Source of the DNA: Candidatus Ideonella esbjergensis
Lineage (GTDB): Bacteria; Pseudomonadota; Gammaproteobacteria; Burkholderiales; Burkholderiaceae_C
Assembly (NCBI GenBank): GCA_016710065.1
Contig: JADJLP010000007.1
Location: forward strand, 20,069-84,068
Length of the DNA: 64,000 bases
Reading direction: 5' to 3'
Part shown: piece by piece, positions 18,126 through 25,683 of the stretch
How positions within the stretch are numbered: the first letter of the stretch is position 1
How the letters are laid out: each line of letters begins with the position of its first letter
Notes under the pieces: generated by a model
Told to the model about the DNA's origin: nothing
What the model saw: only the letters and a program-made list of their open reading frames with translations
The model's database searches: none
Translations under genes and position numbers: made by a program

Positions 18126-18568
18126 CGTGTCCACCTATTCATCGTGGACATGATCGTTATCGCTGTGACTTCAGTGTTCAAGACGGGTTCGCCGGACGCT
18201 TACCGATCGAGACCGGCATTGCCGAAAAGTTTCATGCGATGGTGGCCTTGGGTAGGGCCAACAGCCGCATGAAGGACTACTACGACGTATGGACGCTGAT
18301 GGGCGCTTTCGAGCTGGAGCCAGATCGCCTGCACACGGCCATCGCTGCCACATTCGCGCGACGTAGCACGGTAATCCCCAACACAGTTCCGGATGGGCTC
18401 AGTGACGGCTTTGCCGCTGATCCAGCTAAGCAGCGGCAATGGAATGCGTTTGCCAGAAACCTCTCAGATCCAATCCCCAGCTTCGGCATCGTCGTCAGCG
18501 AGGTGCGGCACAGACTGCAAGCCTTTCTGGCTCTCATGTGACCCACATGGCAATTGGTCTGTTCCCTT

Positions 18569-19717
18569 TCAGGCGCGTTTGCCTGGGGCAGTCGCTGTCA
18601 TTGGCAGCGCAGCAGGCGGGGCCGCAGTCGCCACCGCATTGACTGCGGCTAAATGTCGGTCGACCGTGGCATCGCGATAGTCCTGCGACGAGCGGTACAA
18701 ATACCACCGCTTCAAACGAATGGCCAGCGTGGTAGCTCGGTCTTTGATATGAAAGAACGTCACGTCGTCGCCAACGTCGTCACTGCGCATGTCATAGCAG
18801 CAAAGCATGCGAAGTAAGCTGTTGTTGGCAGTGCCGTAGGAGTGGGCTTGGTTGACGCCCTCAACAATCGCGTCCTGTATGGTCGTCGAGTTGTAGGCGT
18901 TCCCGGTCGAGCCGAAGCTGCGCAACACTTTGAGTTCAAGCAGCGCGTGGTGATAGATCGTTCCTTGCTTGCCGGTGCGGTCGTCGACGATCTCAAGGTC
19001 AGTTCGTCCGCTCTTGCCCGGTTGCTCTTGTCGGATCGTGCACCACAAGAATCTTCCGACTAGCGCATGCCGAATCATTTGCTGAACTGTTCGCTCCGCT
19101 TCCTCCACCGGAAAGCCCTTGGCTGCGTCCTTCCACAGCTTCGTCGGCCCCATGTTATCCGGGGTGCAAAGCTCGCTTCTGTAGATTGCCTGCAGGGTTT
19201 CGTGGACTTCGGCCTCGGTGACCTGGCCAAACTTCAGAATGACTTCGCGCAAGCCATCATCGGTTCCCATTCCCTTGGGGTAGAAGCTCAATGACGATTC
19301 GCCGTGTGAAGGGACGTACAAGAGAGTGGGCCTGCCGTCGTAGCCGAGCGTCGCGACACGTCCGAATAGGTCGTTGTCGTCGTCCACGTGCTCTTCAAGC
19401 GCGCTGCTGGTCGCCTGTGCGGTGACGAAATGCACGCGACTAGCGAGGCGTCGCGTACCTGTATGGACCAGGCGATCAAAGACTCGTCCAACCCTAAGCT
19501 TGTCTTGCTCGTCGGAGCTAACAAGGACGAACGCCGCGGCGCCCGAGGTTTCGGCGCCTGGCTGGTTCTCGCGCTTGCGAATCATCCGCGAGACATGGAC
19601 CTGAAAGCGCAGGTCATCCGGCAGATCGTCGACGTCGCCGTGGTCGGAACGCTGTGCGACTGCCAACTGCTGGCGGTCACCTTCCCAGGAGCCAAGCAGG
19701 AGTGCGTCAGATGCCAT
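18569..19717 (-). CDS. PD-(D/E)XK-like nuclease, likely effector of a Rad50-type three-component defence system
   Basis: Read from the ATG at 19717 (overlapping the previous gene by 11 bp) the protein has 382 residues. The C-terminal part shows a RecB/Cas4-style nuclease pattern: GRTD with D240, then LLELKVLR with E261 and K263, then QAHSY (Q290, Y294, the QxxxY motif). The N-terminal 200 residues resemble no domain I can name. It is the last gene of a three-gene, tightly overlapping set with a middle component and a Rad50/SMC-like ATPase. In Lamassu/ABC-3C systems the third gene is the effector, often a nuclease. The nuclease call is from motifs only; substrate and activity are inferred. Confidence 0.65.
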   Translation of the reverse strand: MASDALLLGSWEGDRQQLAVAQRSDHGDVDDLPDDLRFQVHVSRMIRKRENQPGAETSGAAAFVLVSSDEQDKLRVGRVFDRLVHTGTRRLASRVHFVTAQATSSALEEHVDDDNDLFGRVATLGYDGRPTLLYVPSHGESSLSFYPKGMGTDDGLREVILKFGQVTEAEVHETLQAIYRSELCTPDNMGPTKLWKDAAKGFPVEEAERTVQQMIRHALVGRFLWCTIRQEQPGKSGRTDLEIVDDRTGKQGTIYHHALLELKVLRSFGSTGNAYNSTTIQDAIVEGVNQAHSYGTANNSLLRMLCCYDMRSDDVGDDVTFFHIKDRATTLAIRLKRWYLYRSSQDYRDATVDRHLAAVNAVATAAPPAALPMTATAPGKRA

Positions 19718-20372
19718 GGGAGGCCTTCCTCTGCACGTGCTCGATGTACATGAAGATCCGCTCCGCTGGCATAAGGGCCTCCCCCGGCCGGAAGGACAGG
19801 GCGGCATTGCGAGAGAAATTGGTCTTGGCAGGATCCGCCCATTGGCCGAAGTCGATGACTTCGTTGTTGTCTACGTCCGTGTCCGCGTAGCGGGCGTCGA
19901 ACTGAAACGCCCGACCCAGCTCATGATCTGACAGCATGCTATAGGCCGCGCACAGCTCTTCGATGAAGAAAGGCTCGCCAGTGTCGCCATACACTTGGCT
20001 GTAGTTGTCGAGTGTGTTCCGTGACAGGCCGTTGTTCAAACGGTAGTTGGCCTGTAATCGATAGCGCTTTTCTTCCTCAATGAATACATACCGGATTCCA
20101 GAGGCCAGCACCATGCCTCTCCCTACCAACACATCAATCGTTTCCTGTAGCTCAGGGTAGTACGGGCCGCCCTGGCGCTTTAGCAGGCTCGCGCTAAAAG
20201 GCGCCAGTTCGAATACCGGCGCGAGAACATTGGACAGGTACGCCAATTCGTGCACTGCGCGCAACGGCGCTTCGAAAATGGATGCCCTGGACAACGCATC
20301 AAGCAACGCAAGAACCCGGATTGGGCGCCTTCGGATCTCTATGGATTGCCAGGACTCAGCCGCGGCCGTCAT
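19707..20372 (-). CDS. Middle component of an ABC-3C/Lamassu-like system
   Basis: A 221-residue protein from the ATG at 20372. The start overlaps the ATPase stop by 17 bp and the end overlaps the nuclease start by 11 bp, so the three genes are translationally coupled. The sequence (RVLALLDALSRASIFEAPLRAVHELAYLSNVLAPVFEL ... YYPELQETIDVLVGRGMVLAS) looks like a winged-helix-containing linker of the kind called middle component in three-part ABC ATPase systems. It has no catalytic motif. The identification depends on size, position and overall pattern. Confidence 0.6.
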   Translation of the reverse strand: MTAAAESWQSIEIRRRPIRVLALLDALSRASIFEAPLRAVHELAYLSNVLAPVFELAPFSASLLKRQGGPYYPELQETIDVLVGRGMVLASGIRYVFIEEEKRYRLQANYRLNNGLSRNTLDNYSQVYGDTGEPFFIEELCAAYSMLSDHELGRAFQFDARYADTDVDNNEVIDFGQWADPAKTNFSRNAALSFRPGEALMPAERIFMYIEHVQRKASHGI

Positions 20373-22383
20373 GGTCTGGCGTCTCGAGGATTTCAGTGAA
20401 TAAGTCGGCGCGAAGAGCTTCATATTCCGCTCGAAGCTCTTTCATGGCCCTAGTCGGAACGCCGGCGTTGAACAAGTCGATGATTCGATTGAGCCGTGCC
20501 TTTGGAGTGCTCTCGGCCGCCTTGAGCATAGCGGGAATGAGCTTTCCCGCTGCCAGATTCGACGTCACCACGAGCCGATTCGATTGATTGCCGTTTGCGA
20601 ACGCAGCAAGCACCGAAGCCGCACGGTTGACAAAGACCGCGTCCAGCGACGATTCAGGGGCATCAATGATGATAGTCGACGCCTGGCTGCGAGAACCCAC
20701 CTTCACCAACGCCATGCGGAATGCGAGGTCGATGAATTCGCGCTGGCTCTCTGAGACCTGTTCGGGACTATCTCGTCGAACCACGTCCGAGAAGTTTGCC
20801 CCAGTCATCTCGACGCTGAACGACGGGTATTCAGTGGTGAGATCGAGTCCGCCTGTACCAGCTTGGCCAAGCAGGACCCGCGTCGGCGCCCACGACAGCG
20901 ATGCTGTCTCCAGAAGAAATCCCCCCGCGATTGCATCAAACTCAGCCTTGATTCGCTCAGAAAACTGCTGAATCTGTTTGCGATACTGGGTCATCTGTCC
21001 AGCAAACGCTTCGCGCTTAACCTGCAGATCGGCGCGCAGTTGATCTGTGCGCTTCTTCAGATCCGCAATGCCATCGCTTTGTCGATGCGCTGCCTGTTCG
21101 TCAGCTGGAAGCTGTCGTACGAGAGCCTCGATGTCCGCTGTCAATGCAGCAACTTCAACGCTTCGCTCAGCCAACTCCCTATTGGTGACGTCGAAGGCCT
21201 GGCTCGAATCGTGGAGCGCGTCGCGTGCAGCATCAGCCGTGATACTCGCTTGCTCGACTCTCTCGCGAAGTGCGATAACGCGCTCCTGATTAATGTCCAC
21301 AGCCTCGCCATCGCTCGGCTTCACTTCGGCGTCGCACAAGACGCAGTGCTTGCTGTCGATCGCGTGGAGCATCTGCATGCGCTTCTCAACGCGTCCGGGG
21401 GTCTGGCAAACGATGCACACGTCGTCGCTCATCAATCGCGAAAAGATGTACCGCATCGATTCATCGGCAGTGGGATAGCGCATCTCTACCGCGGAAAGCC
21501 GCGCGCGTTCCAACTCGTGCACTGCGGCATGCAGCGTTTCGTTGGCGCGCAATGAGTCAAGGCGATGTCGACGTCGCGCGGCGTCCAGCTCCTCTATGCC
21601 CTGACTGATCTCCTCCTGCCGCTTGAGCGCCGCCTCGTGCAGCGTTTCCTTAGAACTGAGTGCGGCGCGCACCTCAGGGGCAGCCTTGGACAGGTACTCG
21701 TGTGCTCGCTCTTCGCGTTCTTCGCGATCGAGCGCTGCCTTCAAGTTGCGCATACGGGTATCCAGCTCAACGACTTCTCGCTCAGCTTTGATCCAGTTGC
21801 GGGCCTGGGTGGGCTCCAAGAACAAGCACCGCAAGAGCTGTCGCTGGGCAGAAGGATCCCACACCAGCATCCGTCGATCCTCAAAAAAGAAGACCATCGT
21901 GCGAAGCAGGAAGATCCACTCACCGAAGGTGTCAATGTTCGAGGCTGACAGGATGGCGAGCTTCAGCTCTTCTTCATCGGTGCGTTCCGGGCCGCCATCC
22001 ACCTTGAACGAAACTAGGCCCAGCTTCACAAGCGAGCGCGTGACCTCGAACTTTCGGGAGCCGATCAAATAGGTCAGGGTCGCCTGGGCGTCGCGGGCGT
22101 TGTCATTGACGCGCGCGCTGAACGTTGAACGTCGCTTTGGTGACAGCGCCTGCGCAGTCAGTTGCGCCGTGCCGATGTTGCCGTCTGGCAGTTGAAGGTC
22201 CCATGGGCCCGATAGCATTCGGAAAAGGATATTGACCAGCGTGCTCTTGCCCAGTCCGTTTGCGCCCAGCACCACAGTGAGACCCGGCACCAGAGGAATG
22301 TCAAAGTTGCCGTCGCCAGTTGGACCAGGGTAGAGCCCATACTGGCGAATCTGAAGACGCTCGAGAACTGGCAGTTCAGTCAT
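20356..22383 (-). CDS. Rad50/SMC-like ATPase with a four-cysteine hook
   Basis: From the ATG at 22383 the protein has 675 residues. Walker A is GANGLGKST (40-48); the ABC signature-like VSESQREF is at about 543-550 and Walker B IIIDAPESSLD at about 571-581. Between them, two long charged helical arms (about 195-300 and 365-480) flank CIVC (323-326) and CVLC (347-350), which should bind zinc at the tip, as in Rad50. This plan fits the sensor ATPase of Lamassu/ABC-3C defence systems, which detect unusual DNA ends. A longer open frame reaches upstream but has no better start. A 26-codon leader overlaps this start. Confidence 0.8.
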   Translation of the reverse strand: MTELPVLERLQIRQYGLYPGPTGDGNFDIPLVPGLTVVLGANGLGKSTLVNILFRMLSGPWDLQLPDGNIGTAQLTAQALSPKRRSTFSARVNDNARDAQATLTYLIGSRKFEVTRSLVKLGLVSFKVDGGPERTDEEELKLAILSASNIDTFGEWIFLLRTMVFFFEDRRMLVWDPSAQRQLLRCLFLEPTQARNWIKAEREVVELDTRMRNLKAALDREEREERAHEYLSKAAPEVRAALSSKETLHEAALKRQEEISQGIEELDAARRRHRLDSLRANETLHAAVHELERARLSAVEMRYPTADESMRYIFSRLMSDDVCIVCQTPGRVEKRMQMLHAIDSKHCVLCDAEVKPSDGEAVDINQERVIALRERVEQASITADAARDALHDSSQAFDVTNRELAERSVEVAALTADIEALVRQLPADEQAAHRQSDGIADLKKRTDQLRADLQVKREAFAGQMTQYRKQIQQFSERIKAEFDAIAGGFLLETASLSWAPTRVLLGQAGTGGLDLTTEYPSFSVEMTGANFSDVVRRDSPEQVSESQREFIDLAFRMALVKVGSRSQASTIIIDAPESSLDAVFVNRAASVLAAFANGNQSNRLVVTSNLAAGKLIPAMLKAAESTPKARLNRIIDLFNAGVPTRAMKELRAEYEALRADLFTEILETPDHDGRG

Positions 22384-22460
22384 GCCTTTGCCTCGACAGG
22401 CAAGCGATTCACTAGCGAAAAGGCTGGCGCGCCAACGGCGTGCGTCTCGTACGTCTTCAT
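22380..22460 (-). CDS. Possible 26-residue leader peptide coupled to the ATPase
   Basis: An ATG at 22460, seven bases after a strong GGGAG ribosome site, opens a 26-codon frame (MKTYETHAVGAPAFSLVNRL and six more residues). It ends in a TGA that overlaps the ATPase start (ATGA at 22383-22380). The layout suggests translational coupling: ribosomes finishing the leader could restart on the ATPase. There is no homology information, and such short frames can occur by chance, so this is a candidate only. Confidence 0.3.
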   Translation of the reverse strand: MKTYETHAVGAPAFSLVNRLPVEAKA

Positions 22461-22571
22461 AGAGTCTCCCTGCTCCCGTGGCTGCTTGTTGGCCATCTGG
22501 GCTCCAGGGGCAGTATACGGATGCAACCATCGACTGCACAGATCCGGGTCGAGCGTAGCTGCGGTGCTGGT

Positions 22572-22982
22572 TCAGGCGACAGGAGTACCGGATGCTCGAA
22601 GTCGCGTGACTCCATCCAGGATCGTTTCGAGCGCCTTTGCGCCTTCTTCCGTGCCATCCCATGCGCGCATCAAGCGAAGCGTCAACCCCTTGCGCAACGC
22701 CGCAGCGTCGACGTCAGAAAAAGGCTCCATGTGCGGCGAGGCGCGCTTACGAATTGAATATTCAAACAGTCGTTTGGCATGACCTCGAGCCTCCTTGAAC
22801 TGGCCGTTGACTAGCTTGGAGAACTGGCTTTGATGGATTCCAAGATCGAGTCCCACTTGTCTCTGGGAGATTTCGCCACGCTCCCATGCCGAGCGAATGG
22901 CGTTTGCCATAGCCTCACGCGAGGGAGTGATGGACGACTTCGACGACACTTGGCGCTTGCTTGAATGAATATTCGTACGCAT
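22572..22982 (-). CDS. HTH regulator of the defence island
   Basis: A 136-residue protein from the ATG at 22982. Residues about 20-55 contain a Cro/CI-like helix-turn-helix (SQRQVGLDLGIHQSQFSKLVNG). The C-terminal half is helical with no known domain. It lies between the divergent methyltransferase (plus) and the ATPase operon (minus). A dyad, TGAATATT-N9-AATATTCA, straddles its start codon and a related palindrome lies within the gene. It is probably a repressor that controls both directions. The 188-bp gap to the ATPase holds the candidate leader peptide. Confidence 0.7.
   Translation of the reverse strand: MRTNIHSSKRQVSSKSSITPSREAMANAIRSAWERGEISQRQVGLDLGIHQSQFSKLVNGQFKEARGHAKRLFEYSIRKRASPHMEPFSDVDAAALRKGLTLRLMRAWDGTEEGAKALETILDGVTRLRASGTPVA
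22754..22765. promoter_or_regulatory. Palindrome TTGAATATTCAA inside the regulator gene
   Basis: A perfect 12-bp palindrome whose half-site GAATATT matches the dyad at the regulator start. It lies within the coding region and might act as a second binding site (looping or roadblock). This is an inference from sequence identity of the half-sites. Confidence 0.35.
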
Positions 22983-22990
22983 AATATTCA
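22966..22990. promoter_or_regulatory. Operator-like dyad at the start of the HTH gene
   Basis: TGAATATT (22966-22973) and AATATTCA (22983-22990) form a perfect 8-bp inverted repeat with a 9-bp spacer. It overlaps the start codon of the HTH gene and lies about 65 bp upstream of the divergent methyltransferase start. The AT-rich dyad in a GC-rich genome, next to an HTH gene, suggests an autoregulatory operator controlling both directions. Confidence 0.5.
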
Positions 22991-23056
22991 AATTAGCGAT
23001 GCGAGACAAGTGCGCGTCGGTGCTTGGGATAGTCGGCCAACGAGGAGCCAAGACGT

Positions 23057-24391
23057 ATGAACGCAGCCGCGATAAGCGCATTCATCGACGAGAACTGCCC
23101 GGAAATGGGCATCAGCGCACGACGAAATTTTTCAGCTTGGCTGAAAGCCCTAGTCGATGGCGCACCGATGTCTTCAAACGTCCCTAGTCATAACCTGCCG
23201 TTTCAGCGCTGGTATCGATTCAAGGAAGCGTTTTCGCCGCTGATGGTCGCTGAGTCGCTCAACTGCCTAGGCTTCTGGCCCACGACTTGCCTTGACTGTT
23301 TCGGAGGGTCTGGGACCACGGCGCTGACGTGCCAGTTCCTCGGCATCCAGTCCACCACTATTGAGGTAAACCCATTTCTTGCCGATCTCATCGAAGCCAA
23401 GCTGGCCAAGTACGACCACCAGCAACTCGTGGTCGACTACGCTGAAGTCGTCAAAAAGATGACCAGCCGATCAGCCACCCTGCGAACGCTCCGCTATGAA
23501 TCGTGGCCATCAACGATGGTCGAACCTGGCCTTAAGGATCGCTGGATCTTTCCGCGCGAAACCTTCCGCCGTATCCTGACCATTCGCGAGGCGATTGACG
23601 AGGTCGAAAACCCCATCAATCAGCGTCTGCTGCGAGTGCTCCTGGGCAGCATTTTGGTGGACATGAGCAACGTCGTCATCAGCGGAAAAGGGCGCCGGTA
23701 TCGCTCAAATTGGAGAGCCTCCCAAAAGTCGCCCCGGGATGTCACCGACTCGTTCATGACTGCGTTTCAGGCAGCGCTGTTCGACATCAGCGCACACGGG
23801 ACGCGCGCGACCCATTCCTACACGCTCCTGCGGGGAGACTCTCGCGTCGAGGTCGATCACGTGGGCGCCGTCGACGTCGCGCTCTTCTCCCCTCCGTACC
23901 CGAACAGTTTCGACTACACAGACATCTACAACATCGAACTGTGGGTGTTGGGCTACCTCAAAAGCAGGGCGGACAACACAGAGTTGCGGAGCTCGACGCT
24001 GCGCTCTCACGTCCAGATTCATCGTGACATGAGCTGGGAAGGGCTTGACTCGCCCAAGCTTCGCAAGACCGTGGCCGCGCTGCAAAAGAAGCGCGACGAC
24101 CTTTGGGATCCACACCTGCCCGACATGATCGGCGCCTACTTCGCTGACTTGGTGAAGATCCTGGAGTCCATCCGCGGACAGATTAACCGTGACGGCGCCG
24201 TTCTCATGACGGTTGGGGACAGCCGCTATGCTGATGTGCTCGTGGATGTAGGTGACATTCTTCGTGAGCTCGCCGCCGGCGCTGGCTATGTCTGCGAAGC
24301 GGTCACGCCGATACGCGCGATGAAGACAAGCGCCCAGCAGGGCTGGGAAGCCTCGTTGAGCGAAGACCTTGTGCGTCTACGACCGGCGTGA
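23057..24391 (+). CDS. DNA methyltransferase, probably N4-cytosine or N6-adenine
   Basis: A 444-residue protein. The SAM-binding motif I, DCFGGSGTT (80-88), with the acidic EVNP at 103-106, comes first. The catalytic motif IV SPPYPNSFDYTD follows at about 278-289. The order is I, then a long insert of about 190 residues that may hold target recognition, then IV. The SPPY form is more usual in N4-cytosine enzymes. It is divergent from the HTH gene and the ATPase-nuclease operon. In this context it may protect host DNA from the nuclease, or be a solitary methylase. The ATG at 23057 follows ggagcc. Confidence 0.8.
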   Translation: MNAAAISAFIDENCPEMGISARRNFSAWLKALVDGAPMSSNVPSHNLPFQRWYRFKEAFSPLMVAESLNCLGFWPTTCLDCFGGSGTTALTCQFLGIQSTTIEVNPFLADLIEAKLAKYDHQQLVVDYAEVVKKMTSRSATLRTLRYESWPSTMVEPGLKDRWIFPRETFRRILTIREAIDEVENPINQRLLRVLLGSILVDMSNVVISGKGRRYRSNWRASQKSPRDVTDSFMTAFQAALFDISAHGTRATHSYTLLRGDSRVEVDHVGAVDVALFSPPYPNSFDYTDIYNIELWVLGYLKSRADNTELRSSTLRSHVQIHRDMSWEGLDSPKLRKTVAALQKKRDDLWDPHLPDMIGAYFADLVKILESIRGQINRDGAVLMTVGDSRYADVLVDVGDILRELAAGAGYVCEAVTPIRAMKTSAQQGWEASLSEDLVRLRPA

Positions 24392-24625
24392 CGGACTATT
24401 CGGGATAGCTGACGGGCTACTGCATGGAGGCGGCAGGTTCAGCGAGGCAAAGATCCTCTGTAGGTCGAGCCCAGTTGCCGCCATCTGCCTGCAGACATTC
24501 GGCAAACACTCAATCCCACGGTTCGTTGCCAAGCTGCAAAACTCATCCACTTCAGATGGGGACAAGCCTGTGTACAACGTCCCGATGCATCGAGAGACTT
24601 GGCTATAGACCAGGCTTTCGGTCAC
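24377..24625 (-). CDS. Possible small hypothetical protein
   Basis: An 82-residue frame on the minus strand, overlapping the 3' end of the methyltransferase gene by 15 bp. The sequence has a balanced composition with helical stretches (SPSEVDEFCSLATNRGIECLPNVC) and four cysteines. I do not recognise it. It could be real because it fills the interval between the methyltransferase and the relaxase, but there is no motif evidence. Confidence 0.3.
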   Translation of the reverse strand: MTESLVYSQVSRCIGTLYTGLSPSEVDEFCSLATNRGIECLPNVCRQMAATGLDLQRIFASLNLPPPCSSPSAIPNSPSRRS

Positions 24626-24693
24626 ATTGCTAAGACATGAGGCAGTACCGGGCGCTGCCTGGCTTGAAAACGTGGGGCCTTCCGGGATTCAAC

Positions 24694-25668
24694 CTAGCGC
24701 GCCCGATCAAGTCCCAAACGCGTGACGCCCCGGTACGGCTCGATTTGCGCTGACCCTTGCCTGCTGGCTTCTGGCAATTGGCGCCTCGGTTGCTCGGCAA
24801 GATAGATGCAAATAGCCGCTGCAAGCACTCGATTACCCGTTTGCCCCGAAGCCGCCAGAGCCTCGGCAATGTGCCGCCAGGCTTCCAGTGCTGCCGCACG
24901 TGTCAGCCTCGCCATGACGCCTACCTTGGCGCTGGCTGGTCCGGATCGCAGCCGACCATCCTCCTTGGCCTTGACCCGCCACAACGGGTCGTAGTTGCGA
25001 GAGGCACCACGCGTGGCCTGCCGTGTAGCTTCAGCATCTATGCCCCATCCACGCAGCTTCTCGGCAAAGGTCTCGCGCCAGCGCTGCAGGTCGGCCTTAC
25101 GCGGGTTCAGGCGCTTGCCGTGCTTGGACTCGGCCCGCACGCTGATGTGCACATGCGGGTTGGCCTGGTGGTCGTGCAGCACCATCACGTACTTGTGGTC
25201 AGCCAGCTCGACCTGCGCGAATTCACGTGCCGCGCGTTGCACGATCGACGGATCGGTGCCTCTTGGCATAGACAGCATGATGTTGAAGGCCTCACGCCGT
25301 TGGCTCTGGTCCTCGATCAGCGATCCACCATAGCGCCAGTCGTCTGCCAACTCGGGCAATGCGTCTTTGTCACGCAGCTTCTGGCCATGCTCGTCCTCAA
25401 TGTCCAGCCCGCCGTTCTTGCTGATATACCTGAAGTGGGCCGCGATGGCCTTCATACCGCGCCCGCCTCCAGTGACCTTCACCATCACCTGGGGAGCCCG
25501 GTGCACGACCGTGGCTTCGATTCGCTTTCGTATCGCCATGGCCCGTTGGTGGGTCGAACCTGCACTCAGCTTGGGCGGCGGCGCGACCTTGACGATACGA
25601 TTGCCAGGGTAGAACAGGCGGTCTCCCCATTGAACCATAACGCTATCGATGTTGGGGGCTTGGGTCAT
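24694..25668 (-). CDS. Relaxase (MOB-P/VirD2-like mobilisation nuclease)
   Basis: A 324-residue relaxase that should nick oriT and pilot the transferred strand. Visible signs are the segment HFRYISKNG (Y81, a candidate DNA-linking tyrosine) and the histidine triad motif HDHQANPHVH (165-174) that binds the catalytic metal. The C-terminal part is short, so this is a relaxase domain with little extra sequence. It sits 15 bp downstream of an accessory-protein gene, which itself borders an oriT with an IncP-type nic motif. VirD4 lies 16 kb away on the same element. Confidence 0.87.
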   Translation of the reverse strand: MTQAPNIDSVMVQWGDRLFYPGNRIVKVAPPPKLSAGSTHQRAMAIRKRIEATVVHRAPQVMVKVTGGGRGMKAIAAHFRYISKNGGLDIEDEHGQKLRDKDALPELADDWRYGGSLIEDQSQRREAFNIMLSMPRGTDPSIVQRAAREFAQVELADHKYVMVLHDHQANPHVHISVRAESKHGKRLNPRKADLQRWRETFAEKLRGWGIDAEATRQATRGASRNYDPLWRVKAKEDGRLRSGPASAKVGVMARLTRAAALEAWRHIAEALAASGQTGNRVLAAAICIYLAEQPRRQLPEASRQGSAQIEPYRGVTRLGLDRAR

Positions 25669-25683
25669 GGGTCTTCCGGGCGA

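Larger units (their letters stand above)
13067..18203 (-). mobile_element. IS66-family element (outer copy) carrying a nested IS66
   Basis: The element spans 5137 bp. Its ends are 26-bp terminal inverted repeats beginning GTAAGCGTCCGG; left and right ends differ at one position (T or C before GAACCCGTCTTGA). It is flanked by the 8-bp direct repeat CGATCGAG. Its genes, read on the minus strand, are tnpA (17763-18125), tnpB (now split) and tnpC (13108-14646). Removing the nested element at 15042-17740 and one target copy leaves 2430 bp, a normal IS66 size. The insertion splits the AbiEii toxin gene. Confidence 0.95.
12542..18541 (+). pseudogene. AbiEii nucleotidyltransferase toxin, nonsense-mutated and split by IS66
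   Basis: The reading frame starts at 12542, overlapping abiEi. It encodes the AbiEii N-terminus (FVLKGAML ... ATRDVDLLGFGD, the nucleotidyltransferase core) but has an in-frame TAG at 12719-12721 (codon 60). The frame stays open beyond the TAG until the IS66 insertion at 13066/13067. It resumes after the second target copy (18212-18541) with the AbiEii C-terminal motif LPIETGIAEKFHAMVALG...RMKDYYDVW. Joining 12542-13066 to 18212-18541 restores one frame of 284 residues, the normal family size. The toxin is therefore dead twice over. Type IV toxins of this family add nucleotides to tRNA; that activity should be lost here. Confidence 0.9.
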
